64,000 nucleotides of DNA from Tetragonia tetragonoides (taxonomy: Eukaryota; Streptophyta; Magnoliopsida; Caryophyllales; Aizoaceae). Location of the stretch: assembly GCA_038025085.1 (NCBI GenBank), contig CM076142.1, positions 32,270,001 through 32,334,000 on the forward strand. Reading direction: 5' to 3'. Shown here one piece after another: positions 11,640 through 24,153 of the stretch; position 1 is the stretch's first letter; each line of letters begins with the position of its first letter. The position numbers and the translations under genes are program-made. The notes beneath the pieces are model-generated. The model had not been told where the DNA came from. It did no database searches and saw nothing but the letters and a program-made list of their open reading frames with translations.

Positions 11640-12325
11640 CTTGACCTTAGAGTCATGCTTCTTGAATTTGCCTTTGGATCTACCGCTGCGTGACTCTACA
11701 ATGAGAGCTTCACAACTGCGGATGAGCTGCTCATACCTTGTTTCATCTACTTATCTGCTTCAAGAAGATCCGTGACTGTCTCTTCTAATTCTAAACTTAT
11801 TCTTCTGACTAATAAAGAGGTCATGACAGTATTAAACCTCTTCGGGAGGGAAACCAGCAAGATTAGAGGTTTGTCTTCGTCCTTGACTTTTCCTCCTACG
11901 TGTCCAATTGGGTGATCAAGATATTGGTTGAGGTGTTCTCTCAAGTGGGTTTCTTCATCCATCTCAACCTCGAATAGATCCTTCTTTATGAACAATGTGT
12001 TCCCCAAAGATTTAGACATATAAATATTCCTTAACTTCTCCCGAAGAATCTTTGGATTTTTTTCCGCAACCACGTTGTACTTGGTCTCCGGTGCAAGGGC
12101 CAACTGGTTCATCGCTATTGCACGTAACTTTTAATTCTTCAAATTTGGATCGTCAAGGCCGATAGGTCGTTTATCCTCGAAGGTCTCATTCAAACCTTGG
12201 TGGGTTAGGATGTCTTTCACCATACATTGCCATAAGGAGAAATTGTTCTTACCGTTAAACAATTTCATCTCGACCTTTCCTCCGTAAACATTTCCTATAT
12301 ACTTGAACCCGTGTTCTGATACCAC
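11640..12325 (-). pseudogene. Copia Gag remnant with zinc knuckle
   Basis: The frame from 12325 reads MVSEHGFKYIGNVYGGKVEM and contains LFNGKNNFSLWQCMVKDIL, the conserved N-terminal Gag motif of plant copia elements. It breaks near 12131 and resumes at 12112-11747 with YMSKSLGNTLFIKKDLFEVEM and PLILLVSLPKRFNTVMTSLL. A zinc knuckle, CFYCDGKGHIQSNC, is readable near 11630-11670. Gag forms the virus-like particle and the knuckle binds RNA. Frame breaks show it is not functional. Confidence 0.8.
12309..12324 (-). other. Copia primer binding site (initiator Met tRNA type)
   Basis: On the minus strand the sequence two bases inside the 5' LTR reads TGGTATCAGAACACGG, close to the usual TGGTATCAGAGC complement of initiator methionine tRNA. 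It fixes the orientation of the element. Confidence 0.8.
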
Positions 12326-12326
12326 T

Positions 12327-13248
12327 TGTTGGGAAATTTTGATGCAATTACAATAAAATAATAAAGGAAACTACAATTTTTACCAAGGAAACCAAACAAG
12401 GAAAAAACCTCAAGTGAATTATATTGAAACAACGATTAATAGAACTCTCACTCTCAACGCACACGATCCACCCAAGATCGTGTATACAAGAACCCACACA
12501 CAAGGAACCCTTTGTATTTATCTCTAAAGAGCACTCAACTAACCTCTCAAGTTCTATGTATACCTCTTGACCTACCCTTGTATTTATAGGCATAGGAGGA
12601 ACCCTATTATTCTAATTCAATTAGGAAACTAGATCTAGAATATTACAATTTACATAGAATGGGAACTCATAGTATTGATCTCCTAAAACAATGTTTTATT
12701 AATTAGTACTACCTCTGGACCACAAATAACATTATGTTGGACTGTTTGGAGTCAAGGTTAATGAAAATTAAAAAGTTTTACAATATAAATATACTTTTGC
12801 TAGATTCATTTCAAATAGTAGTTTCAAACAAATCAAAATTTTATAATTTTTATATTCATATTAATAGTTTATATGTGCTAAAAGTTAGTGTGTTGAACAA
12901 GGTGAAAAGTCCAATGTAGCGTTACTTGTGATCCGGAGGGAGTAATAAATAAGCTAAAATCCCAAACATGTGGAAATTGCTCCGTAAGTCAATACTTGCT
13001 CAAGCGATGCCGAACAGCAGGACACCCAAGACGACCTCAAGGTTACGTCGCGCGGCCGAGCAGATTAATACCTTATAACCCGCGCGGCCAGGCACGTGAG
13101 GCAACGGCTACAAGCATTTCTTGTGTGGTTGGCAACACTTTGCTTGGTCACGCAACGCTTCAGGAATGTCTCCATTGCACCCACATGTCTCCGTATCAGC
13201 CCGGGTCCCCACAAGGCTTCTGTTGTCAGGCTCGTAAGGTCTACCACA
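12327..13248 (-). repeat. 5' LTR of the copia element, with a MITE inside
   Basis: The plus strand begins TGTTGGGAAATT at 12327 and ends '..ggtctaccaca' at about 13248. The portion after the MITE (12945-13245) matches the 3' LTR remnant at 9520-9793. A TATA-like 'tatttataggc' lies at about 12581-12591 when read on the plus strand. Confidence 0.7.
12709..12942. mobile_element. Stowaway-like MITE in the copia LTR
   Basis: The left end CTACCTCTGGACCACAAATA and the right end, the inverse of CTCCCTCCGGATCACAAGTA, form terminal inverted repeats flanked by TA on each side. It is 234 bp long with no coding capacity. The homologous position in the 3' LTR remnant (near 9525) lacks it, which supports an insertion after the two LTRs were formed. 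Confidence 0.75.
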
Positions 13249-15580
13249 ATCCATTCTATGTGAGTTTGTGACGAATATTTAGATATAGAGAAACATTCAA
13301 AAGAAATAAAAGAAGAAAAGGTGATAAACATTCATGAATTTTTGGGGATAAGATTAAAATTCTGAAATAACTCAGAAGTAAACTTTCTTTCAAACAAATA
13401 AAGTAAAAAATTTACAAAGCTAGCAATAATTTGCAATGTTTTTGGTGCAATTATTACGCAAACAAATAAATATTTTTTATTCTTTAATGCTAGTAAAACA
13501 ATTATTAGTATCTCAACTATCATCGTAGTTTCATCTTTTACACCAAGGTACACGAATTTGAATTCTTCTAGCAACTAACTTTCATAGTTCTTCTTTCATC
13601 CTTCTCTTAACTTTGATATATATAAGTGTAAGAAAATGGATGATTGGTTTAATGAAATCCCCACGCATACCCAAAGTGTTCAATATAACTTATGCTGGGA
13701 AAGTAACACTCTCATCTATATTGATTATGTAAGTCGAGCGGGAAAATAAATGCTAACGCACGTTTATGTAAGTTTGTAACCTTGACTCCTAGAGATCGAA
13801 ATTATCCTATATGTCAAAAACTATTGGAGTTGGCTAATTTTTTTTTTATATATGGTCAATCACCAAAGGGTAAACCGAAGTAGCCCTTCAGAAACAATAA
13901 GATCCCGCTCTTTCCAAGTAACGCAATTAGCGATGATAAAAATCAAAGCCAACGGATATGTCGAAATTAGTAATTATGTGGTGGTGTTGTTAAGAGGTTA
14001 TTTTCAATTCAAAGGTGTAGATTAGTTGTTACAGAAGTAGTAAAACCTAGGGACTTCCATACCTCTAGTGAGTAGTAACAAAGTGTGAGAAGATGGAAGG
14101 GTAGGTGCCTCGATGTTTTGGTCAGATTGTGGCCATGAGATGTCACAGTAGTGAAGTCCATCTATTATTTGTTTAGTAGGGATGCAGTTATGTGCAGCTC
14201 TGTGCCCGGAGGGGCTGATTGTTCTCGAAATAGCATTCCGTAATATGGAGTATCATCAGAAAGAATTGAGTTTTGCAAATAGTAGGCCGATTTGACTGTG
14301 GACTAGTTAGAAGTAGTGTAAGATGAGGAAAATTCATCAAGGGAGTTTTACGTTGGTATCTAGGGAGGTTGATGAGATTTGATCTATAATGTGTTGTGGA
14401 AGGGGGGTAAGAGACATTGTCCATAAAGAGATTTGGTGCAGGAATAAACAGCAGAAGTCAATGGGAAAGTGAGGCCTCGAAACACGTGATAGTTTGTGGT
14501 GTGTCACGCGTTACATGAAAATGAACGCGTTCCACGTATCAAAGGATCAATTTCCACCCTAGTGTCCAAGAGATTCAACAGTAGTATGAGCAATAAACCC
14601 AAGGAGGTGACCAAGAAAATCAACAACTTCCTCAACATGTGGAATATAGGTCCTCGAAGCTAAATAATATAAACAAGTCAAGCTTATGGTTAAGGATGAA
14701 TTCTCTTTCTGCGTGATGTACAACGTTAACGGTCTGCACCTTGAACATTCCATGCCAGAATACTAATAGGCAAGTTGGCATTGGAAAATGAGTATTGACA
14801 GAACAAACCGAACTAGTGGAGTTATTCATTATCGAGTTCGGTAATGCTCATGGCCACCATCATTGATCAACAGCAAAATACCAAGCATAAATTGGGTGGT
14901 TGTTTTCCATGTGTAAAAACAAGTTAAAACGACAACTCGCTTGTGAATGTCAATGTTGAAGTCGAGTGGATCATAGTTTGCCTATGGAGTGATGATAATA
15001 ATGGGTAGGGTCTGCAATATTTGTTGATGCATTCAGAAATTGGGTTAGAGGAAGCATGTGTGTGTTGTGGCCAACCTCCCGAGAAATATTGATACCGAAT
15101 CGGAAATATCATGCATAATTTCTTAAATTGACCTATCATTAAAGGTTCTACCAAAGGCGTGGAAGATTGAGGAGATAGGAAATTTGGGAGGTATGGTGAT
15201 AACGCTGATGGTCATAAAACATCTGAAATCAGTTGTGATATTAGGTTAAAATGGGATTTGGAGAGCTATCACTGTGAATAGTGAAGTTAGTGGTCTCATT
15301 GTAATCACCTGCAAGCTTATGATGTCCGGTGTGGGTGTGAAGAATTGGCGGATTGTCTGTTTGGCGGTTCGACACTCATGTCCTAAATTGGTTAGTCAGA
15401 TGTAGCGATATCTGGAGAATGTGTTATGATATGCCTTTATGTGTATCTTTGATGCATAAGAGATATGGGAGCCAGTGACGTTGGAGGTGTGGCGACTGAG
15501 GGCTGAGGATTTAATTTGCCTTTATAATTATCGGATTGTCATTGAATTATGGATAGGTGATTTCCGAATTTCTCAGCAAG
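13249..15580. other. Unassigned intergenic DNA
   Basis: No recognisable gene, repeat family or terminal repeats. Open frames on either strand are short and lack family motifs. The stretch 14000-15570 has a more even base composition than its AT-rich surroundings and may be an old element remnant. It and 17110-18120 may be two sides of one region split by the LINE. Confidence 0.3.
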
Positions 15581-15584
15581 AGAG

Positions 15585-16595
15585 TTTTTTTGGTAAAAGT
15601 CAAGTTGATCTATTACCATTATAAGGGAAAAGAATGTAAATACAAACTAAGGGAGGGAATCAGATAAAAGTAGACCACCTTCTAGGAAGGGTTCCCAATC
15701 CGCAAATTCCCAAGCCTCAACATCACAACTAACTGTTAGTTACAGAATTTCCTGCAATAACTTATTATCTCTACTAGTCTACTTGCCTAAAACAGAAAAA
15801 AGAAAGTCTAGTCTTAATTTCATTGATAATCAAGCTGCATATGGCTTCCTTGGGTCTCTTCACATTTTGGTAAACCATTCTATTTCTTTCAATCCAGATG
15901 TGATATGTAAGAGCAACAAGGCATGCTGTAATTACCCTTTTCTAGGCTTTGCACATATTCTTCCTGCTATCCAACCACTGCCACCAGTTATAACCAACAT
16001 TTGACATGTTCCCAACTCGAACCCAACCGCAAATTTTGTGTTTCATTTCAGCAGACCACATACACTCTTAAGAATAAATGTTTCTGGTTCTCCTTTTCAT
16101 TTTCATAAAGCATACAGGTTGTACTCACAGGGATGTGAAATATGTTGCTCATCCTGTCTTTAGTCATCAACCTTCTTCTTGGTGCAAGCCAGAAAATGAA
16201 ACTGTGTTTTGGGATGTTGGCTCCGCCCCATACATATTTAGCTGACTTGAATCTGTTAGCTATACCACTCAGGAAACTATACTTCTCTTCCACAGAATAT
16301 GCCTTGGAGTCTCTCCTCCATACAGAGTCTTGAGGGAACAAATCTCTGATTTGCATTATCCTTTTTAAATACCAACTGCAATCTGATGGTATTGTACCCT
16401 GCCAGAAGTCCTTGGCTTTCATATAAATCTCTATCAATCCACTTTACCCAAAAGTGATCTTCTTTATTTGCTAATGCCCACATGAGTTTTGCCACTGCAG
16501 CTTTATTCCATTTCTTGCAATCCTTGAAGTCTAGGCTACCATAATTCTTCTCCCTACAAATTGCATCCCATCCCACCAGTATGATAGTTGACAAG
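15585..16595 (-). pseudogene. 5'-truncated LINE (L1-type), C-terminal ORF2 remnant
   Basis: The 5' side starts abruptly with VGWDAICREKNYGSLDFKDC, KKWNKAAVAKLMWALANKED and FWVKWID, the conserved stretch following reverse transcriptase in plant L1 ORF2. It continues with a zf-RVT region (SVEEKYSFLSGIANRFKSA, WGGANIPKHSFIFWLAPRRR), with a frameshift between the two parts near 16280-16440. The 3' end reads '...gacttttaccaaaaaaa' on the minus strand, that is a tail at about 15585-15592. No flanking duplication was identified with confidence. Confidence 0.8.
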
Positions 16596-17109
16596 TGTGA
16601 TTATATCTGGGATGTTTTCTAAAAAGGAGGAGTTTGATGAAGAGAATTTTAACTACAATAGATTTCGAATGGAGGGAAATACTAGTATAGGGGTAGCATG
16701 TTTGATAAGTGGTTCTGAGAGAATAGTGTTACTAGCGTAGAATGGGTACCATTAGAAGTCTCACGTGCTGGGGGACCTTCAAGTGATCTTCTTTATTTGC
16801 TAATGCCCACATGAGTTTTGCCACTGCAGCTTTATTCCATTTCTTGCAATCCTTGAAGTCTAGGCTACCATAATTCTTCTCCCTACAAATTGCATCCCAT
16901 CCCACCAGTATGATAGTTAACAAGTGTGATTATATCTATGATGTTTTCTAAAAAGGAAGAGTTTTGATGAAGAGAATTTTAACTACAATAGATTTCGAAT
17001 GGGGGGAAATAGTAGTATGGGGGTAGCATGTTTGATAAGTGGTTCTGAGAGAATAGTGTTACTAGGGTAGAACGGGTACCATTAGAAGTCTCACGTGCTG
17101 GAGAACCTT
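16452..17109. repeat. Tandem direct duplication, 329-bp unit
   Basis: 16452-16780 and 16781-17109 are near-identical copies. Both start 'aagtgatcttctttatttgc' and end near 'tcacgtgctggRgRaccttc'. The unit contains the 5' end of the LINE remnant plus about 190 bp of flanking DNA, so the duplication happened after the LINE insertion. Differences are scattered single bases and one inserted T. Confidence 0.92.
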
Positions 17110-18434
17110 CTAGTGTTTTTTTATCTTTTATTTTGTTTGCAGGGGATTAGAATTCGTATTTGTTTTAGGTCGTCCGTTACATCTACGATGTACAACTGTT
17201 CGAGGCTCATAGGAAGAGTTGTTTCTAGAATTGTATCTCATTAGAGAATAGGTAGGAAAGTCGGTTTTTCTATTGTGTGCTAGATCTTGTTTCTGACTAA
17301 CGATATATATTTTGACTTCGATGACTTCTATTGCTTCCCTATCATTTGTATTAGAAGAAACACGGGTAAATGAGGGGCATGATCTTTAAAGGTGACTATC
17401 ACGACTACAATTGAAGAACAAAAGCTGGAAAATTTTGTAAAAGTTTAGAGAAAAGAAATTCTAAGAGGGTCCTGAAACATTTTGCATAAATCAGTGATGG
17501 ATCTGAGAGTAGATTTTCAAAAATACTCAATTGCAAGGTCTGGGAGTAAAATCCAAACGAATAGTGAATCAATTGTTGCGGTACAACTTACAAAATCCAC
17601 CTTTCATTCTTGATTTGATAATTAATAGTCATCAACAAATCAGGGGCTACCATGGAAGGCCTTAGTGTAGTCTTGGTGATGCCTACACTGGAGTTTATAC
17701 AAGCCATTTTCTAATTCAATGAAGTGAATTAACCCCTAGTTAGTGACACCATATACCATGAAGATGATGGTGTAAAATAGAAGTTGATTAAGTAGGACGT
17801 AGAATTTTGGTGTGTAGACTATTCGACCATGGTTGGTGAATTTTGGCAAGGTTTTCGTCAGAGATGGAAAATATAGAGATAAAGGGATCTTATGGGGTGG
17901 AAGGGGAGTAAATTCACTATAAGTGGAAGGAACAACTATATATTAATGAGTAGGATCTAAAGATTATTTTCAGTTTGAAAGATGGCCAGGAAGATACTCG
18001 AGATGTGGGTAAAAGAGGTCTCAGACTCGCAGAGGTGGAAGTTGGTGGTGGGGAGGGGGAAAGAACTTGCGGCCGGTTCTCACTCTTTTTCACAACGGTC
18101 ATATAGAAAAACGTTTATAGTGGTATTTACCCATTGCACACTTTAGCTCTTGCAAATTTGGATGGGTTTTCCATTTGTTTAGTCTATCACAGGGGCTTTC
18201 AGTTGCAATAGGTCGAGGTGACTCCCACTTTTAAAAGGGTGGCTTCTTCACCTCCATTAACAAAATATAATGAGTTATTTCTGCTTAAGATTTCTTTGAC
18301 TAACTTTACAGAGGATTTAAAATGGGTTTTGAGATAAAATTCAAAATCACTACTTCCTCTGCTCTTTATGTACGTTTACACTTTTCTAGTTGGTCTGTAT
18401 CTTACTTACGTTGTCAATTTCTAAAGTGCTATGG
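17110..18434. other. Unassigned intergenic DNA
   Basis: No gene or repeat family recognised. Open frames are short and without family motifs. Confidence 0.3.
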
Positions 18435-18866
18435 ACCCTATTTGGCGAAGAGCCTTTTAAGCCAAAGATTATATGTTGGTTACCTTAGATGTTTGATTGG
18501 AAAAGACCTACTTTAATATATTTTTTCAAAAGTCATTTGATTTAGCAATTGGATCATAAAAGTTAATTCTATGAAATCCTCAAGATAGAAGCTTTTTGAA
18601 GTTAGTTGTTTGGAAATTAGAAATCAAATGAACATTAGATCTAACTTGTATACGATTATAATAATACATCCTTAAAAGAAAAATGAATTCATGTCCTTGG
18701 ATGCCATTCTACATATTTAAACAGCTAACGACTAATTTACCCAACCAGACAATTCTGCATAAACGGCTAATACAAATAACTGGTCTGAACTAATAAAAAT
18801 AGCTAACAACTAACAGGTAATGCAAATAGCTAAAAACTAATAGATGATTGCCAAATAGGCAAATGG
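18435..18866. mobile_element. Possible hAT-like MITE
   Basis: The left end CCTATTTGGCGAAGAGCC and the inverse of the right end (CCTATTTGGCAATC) form a short terminal inverted repeat of the 'TTTGGC' type common in plant hAT MITEs. The interior is AT-rich, with repeated 'aatagctaa(a/c)aactaa' words. I could not find an 8-bp flanking duplication. Confidence 0.4.
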
Positions 18867-19536
18867 TTTTGTTGGCAAAAGGACACAATTACCATTTCCT
18901 CGTCTCTCTTTATTTTGTGAATGATCCCCCTCTGTAGACGCCAAAAAAGCGTCTTCAGATTTCTCCGCAAAAGCCCAATGATGAAAGGAGTAGTTTATAA
19001 ACTTGAACGCTATTTTTCCTTTAATAGTTAAGATGAGGTCTCAAGTTTTTCCTCCAAACACTCCTTCATTCCAATCTCATTCAAAAGCCTTGTTTAAGAG
19101 CTTTCCAACGACATGTCTCATGCCTCTTTCCGACTCCCGGTCGCCAAGTTGCGATTTAGGGGTAGAACCGTCTTTTACCGTTCAGGGGTAAAACGATCTT
19201 TCCATGTTTTTTAGAATATTCAAATTCCTCCGGTAAATAAAAATGGACTGAATGTCGTCATTATGACGACACCCAGCTGGCAGTTGACAGCCGTCAGCGG
19301 CGTTGACAAAATTCCCAGGGCCGCTAGCGACGCTGACCTTGCTCCTGGCATGAGTCATTTTTCAAGCTCAATCCGATTTTTAGCTCATTTTCAGCCGTCT
19401 AACCCTACTTCTCCACGCCTATAAATACAACCCTCTTCCCTCAGTTCAAAACACATACACTCTACAGTTGACAACCTCTATTCTCAGGAGTATTGACACC
19501 TAGCTTCCCTCTCTTTCTTCCAAACTTGAGATCTAT

Positions 19537-21694
19537 TGTAACACCCCGAATTTTCTAAATTATAAATAAAAAAATGGATAAACTCGAGCCGAAAATCGGG
19601 CAGAGTTTCCTTTGTAAATAGGCATCCCAAGTTATCGAACTTATATAAACCTGGTTATACAAAAATAATACAACAAACCAAACTTTACAGCGGAAGACTT
19701 CTAGTTAAATCCGGAGCATCACTGCCACACTCACTCATAAAATGAGTGCAAGGCAAACCTTACAAAATCTCAACTAAATAACTCTATAACAATCTTATAT
19801 TACAACAACTGACAATGAAATACAATACAAATATAATGAACGTCTTGACAGCTTTGAGTCCAGCCGTCCAACTAGCACAAAAAATCCTCACGAACAATTA
19901 ACCTGCAAATATTCCAATCTACTCCCTCATACAATCGAATATCGTATGCATTCATCATAGGCCCACCATTGAAGAAAAATGGACAACAAACAAAAGTAGC
20001 ACAGAAAGCAACCAATCAGCTTTTGCTGAGTAACCAAACATTCTATCGAAACATATATCATAATTCAATATATAAATCAAAGAGCTATAAATAGATAATC
20101 AAGCATCAACTCAGGTCTATCTAGACCTTAACATAACTTAAATCCCAAATGCTAATTAACTATGACCTCTTAAGGAGTAAACCCATATGCTCATCACACT
20201 ACTAGCTCAAAACCAAACAAGTGTGTCAATTTCTCTCGGTCACTAGCTCCTAACCTCGACCATGTGGGAAGTGAACTGGCGGAAAACCGCAGAAACAAAA
20301 CCATTCTCATAACTCGACCATAGGGCCCATAACACATAACATAGCCCGCAGGCCCTCAAAAGGCCACTCCAGGACCAATTCTCATAACCATGTTACCATT
20401 TCATAAAATACTGCTGAACACCCAAGACTCAACGTCTTAGGCTACTTGCCCACATGTCTAGAACTAAGGAAGCTAACAACTTACGAGCCTCAATACCAAG
20501 ATCAATATACTTGTCATAATCGTCTCATAATCTCATATCAAAAGCTATCATCTCAACTCATTGCAAACACCCATTCTAGGTAAACAATCCACAACAAGGC
20601 ACGGTTTCCCAAATAATAAAGTGTTCTCAGTCTGCTAGTCTCTACTATCCTGCTCATTCAGTAATCCTACAACTCGAACAACCTATCAGTAGGCTCTCTA
20701 CTTCTAAACATTAGAGTGCATACATACTCATCCAATTCATAATCATCTTGCTCTGTACTAAATATAATCAGTGAATCAATACTTCACATAATAGCAGGAA
20801 GGTAAAAGAACTAACTTAAGCTCCATAGAATATACCCTAATTCTGAAATTAGGCCACTTACGCACATAGCAAATCAAATAACCATTCACCCACAAATAGC
20901 TAAATATCATAGCAATCATATGTATCATTCTACACATAAAATTCATGTCAAGAATCCAATTTACACATAAAAAAGGGAAAAATAACATCCAGCTCCAACC
21001 GAATAGAAAGGGTTACCTTAAATTCCATCTCCAAAGCAATTATGCATCTTAAGCTCTCCAATTAATCATCAAACATCTAACATATAAGCATAAAACAGAA
21101 TTTATATAATCAAAACTCAATTCAGAATCCAATTCACAAAATTCCCAAATCAATTTAGGGTTTAGGGTTTATGGCGCAAACCAGCCAGCAGAGAGAAAAG
21201 GGTCGCGATACTTCGTGGGCGGTCGAGTCTGGTGGCTGAAACCCACCTCGTGGTGGTCGGAAACAGCAGTAACCTTCGGTCCTCGCGTGACAGGAGAAAA
21301 GCAGGGGAGAAGGCCGCACAAGACAGAGGACAGAGAACGCGAATTACTTCGGTTAACAGCAAAGAATCAGAAGCAACAGTAAACTTATGGGAAGAGAGCA
21401 AAAGTAGCGAAGATGGTGGTGAAGGTCGGTGTCTCGTGAGAACGGCGGTGAGAACTTTGTGGGTTTGAAACAGAGGTATGGGCTTCTAATAAACAGAATG
21501 AGAAAGAAAGAGGAAGAGTCCAGTAATAGCCAAATTGGGGAAAGGCGGTGGAGAAATTGTATCAGACTCCAATACCCTTTTCTAATACAAAAATAAACTA
21601 ACAAAATACATAAATAAGTCCAAGCCTAAATAAATAACCCATGAAATAATAATAAGGCATTTCAGAAAATACTCAAATTAGTCGGGCTATTACA
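19537..21694 (-). repeat. 3' LTR of the nested element
   Basis: It matches 21972-24153 along its whole length with scattered single-base differences. The right-hand part (about 21160-21600) is richer in GC and has a short open frame on the plus strand (MAETHLVVVGNSSNL...) shared by both LTRs, with no known family. Confidence 0.92.
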
Positions 21695-21971
21695 GTCTAC
21701 CCCCCTAAAAGATTTTCGACCCCGAAAATCACTTAACAACAAAGCAGTTAACACATGAAAGCGATAGTCACCAATCCAAGACCTGTGGGTTAGGGCCCAC
21801 TAATACAAAGCAAAGCATGCAACACTTAAGCATATAAGAATGTATACCTTAATTACATATAGCACATTGCATATAACAAGCACCAAAGCTCAAACACTTA
21901 GACACCAAAATTGACGCAAGCATATGAAGATGCTCACGTCACCCAAAACCAAACCTGCTCTGATACCAATT
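21695..21971 (-). other. Interior of the nested element: purine tract and primer site
   Basis: On the minus strand, TGGTATCAGAGC (21957-21968) lies three bases inside the 5' LTR. It is the standard complement of initiator methionine tRNA. At the other end a purine-rich tract, TTTTAGGGGGGTAGAC (21695-21710), abuts the 3' LTR. The roughly 240 bases between are AT-rich and non-coding. Both priming signals needed for reverse transcription are therefore intact in form. Confidence 0.9.
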
Positions 21972-24153
21972 TGTAACACCCCGGATTTTCTAAATTATAA
22001 ATAAACAAAAATGGATAAACTCGAGCCGAAAATCGGGCAGAGTTTCCTTTGTAAACAGGCATCCCAAGTTATCAAACTTGTATAAACCTGCTTATACAAA
22101 AAAAATACGCCAAACCAAACTTTATAGCGGAAGACTTCTGGCTAAATCCGGAGCATCACTGCCACACTCACTCATAAAATGAGTGCAAGGCAAACCTTAC
22201 AAAATCCCAACTAAATAACTCTATAACAATCTTATATTACAACAACTGACAATGAAATACAAATATAATGAACGTCTTGACAGCTTTGAGTCCAACCGTC
22301 CAACTAGCACAAAAGATCCTCACGAACAATTAACCTGCAAATATTCCAATCTATTCCCCCATACAATCGAATATCGTATGGATTCATCATAGGCCCACCA
22401 TTGAAGAAAAATGGACAACAAACACAAGTAGCACAGAAAGCAACCAATCAGCTTTTGCTGAGTAACCAAACATTCTACCGAAACATATATCATAATTCGA
22501 TATATAAATCAAAGAGCTATAAATAGATAATCAAGCATCAGCTCAGGTCTATCTAGACCTTAACATAACTTAAATCCCAAGGGCTAATTAACTATGACCT
22601 CTTAAGGAGTGAACCCATATGCTCATCACACTACTAGCTCAAAACCAAACAATTGTGCCAATTGCTCTCAGTCACTAGCTCCTAGCCTCGACCATGTGGA
22701 AAGTGAACTGGCGGAAAACCGCAGAAACAAAACCATTCTCATAACTCGGCCATAGGCCCCATAACACATAACATAGCCCGCAGGCCCTCAAAATTCCACT
22801 CTTAGACCAATTCTCATAACCATGTAACCATTTCATAAAATACTGCTCAACACCTAAGAGTCAACGTCTTAGGCTACTCGCCCACATGTCTAGAACTAAG
22901 GAAGCTAACAACTTACGAGCCTCAATACAAAGATCAATATACTTGTCATAATCGTTCTCATAATCTCATATCAAAAGCTATCATGGCAACTCAATTCAAA
23001 CACCCATTCTAGGTAAACAATCCACAACAAGTCACGATTTCCCAAATAATAAAGTGTTCTCAGTCTGCTAGTCTCTACTACTAGTCTCTACTGCTAGTCT
23101 CTACTATCCTGCTCATTCAGTAATCCTACAACTCGAACAACTTATCAGTAGGCTCTCTACTTCTAAACATTAGAGTGCATACATACTCATCCAATTCATA
23201 ATCATCTTGCTCTGTACTAAATATAATCAGTGAATCAATACTTCACATAATAGCAGGAAGGTAAAAGAACTAACTTAAGCTCCATAGAACATACCCTAAT
23301 TCTGAAATTACAGCACTTACGCACATAGCAAATCAAATAACCATTCACCCACAAATAGCTAAATATCATAGCAATCATATGATATCATTCAACACATAAA
23401 ATTCATGTCAAGAATCCAATTTACACATAAAAAAGGGAAAAATAACATCCAACTCCAACCGAATAGAAAGGGTTACCTTAAATTCCATCTCCAAAGCAAT
23501 TATGCATCTTAAGCTCTCCAATTAATCATCAAACATCTAACATATAAGCATAAAACAGAATTTATATAATCAAAACTCAATTCAGAATCCAATTCACAAA
23601 ATTCCCAAATCAATTTAGGGTTTAGGGTTTATGGCGCAAACCAGCCAGGAGAGAGAAAAGGGTCGCGATACTTCGTGGGCGGTCGAGTCTGGTGGCTGAA
23701 ACCCACCTCGTGGTGGTCGGAAACAGCAGTAACCTTCAGTTCTCGCGTGACAGGAGGAAAGCAGGGGAGAAGGCCACACAAGACAGAGGACAGAGAACGC
23801 GAATTACTTCGGTTAACAGCAAAGAATCAGAAGCCACAGTAAACTTTTGGGAAGAGGGCGAAAGTAGCGAAGATGGTGGTGAAGGTGGTGTCTCGTGAGA
23901 ACGGCGGTGAGAACTTTGTGGGTTTGAAACAGAGGTACGGGCTTCTAATAAACAGAATGAGAAAGAAAGAGGAAGAGTGCAGTAATAGCCAAATTGGGGA
24001 AAGGCGGTGGAGAAGTTGTATCAGACTCCAATACCCTTTTCTAATACAAAACTAAACTAACAAAACACATAAATAAGTCCAAGCCTAAATAAATAACCCA
24101 TGAAATAATAATAAGGCATTTCAGAAAATACTGAAATTAGTCGGGGTATTACA
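21972..24153 (-). repeat. 5' LTR of the nested element
   Basis: This is the second long terminal repeat. It differs from the other copy by single bases and by an expansion of a 'ctagtctctact' word to three copies near 23070-23105, where the other LTR has one. Confidence 0.92.

Larger units (their letters stand above)
9465..13248 (-). mobile_element. Defective Ty1/copia retrotransposon with nested insertions
   Basis: In minus orientation the order is 5' LTR (13248-12327), primer binding site, gag, zinc knuckle, interrupting CACTA-like element, protease/GAG-pre-integrase piece, purine-rich tract and partial 3' LTR (9793 to about 9465). Integrase, reverse transcriptase and RNase H are missing: the protease remnant is followed almost at once by the purine tract. 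The element is therefore an internal-deletion derivative. The left end of the 3' LTR is lost, so no TSD can be checked. Confidence 0.8.
19537..24153 (-). mobile_element. Non-autonomous LTR retrotransposon, long LTRs and 277-bp interior
   Basis: Two LTRs of 2158 bp (19537-21694) and 2182 bp (21972-24153) enclose only 277 bp. The element is flanked by TCTAT on both sides (19532-19536 and 24154-24158). On the minus strand it starts TGTAATACCCCGAC and ends CGGGGTGTTACA. The interior has a primer binding site and a purine tract but no coding sequence. The initiator-Met primer site and the LTR ends resemble chromovirus-type gypsy elements, but the lineage cannot be fixed without coding domains. Confidence 0.93.

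Noticed and set aside
16732..16923. Second LINE frame starting VGWDAICREK
   Set aside because: It is the copy made by the 329-bp tandem duplication, not a separate LINE.
21232..21468. Possible gene in the GC-richer part of the 2.2-kb LTR
   Set aside because: A related frame is present in both LTRs but is short, differs by stops between copies and has no known family. It is better explained as LTR sequence.
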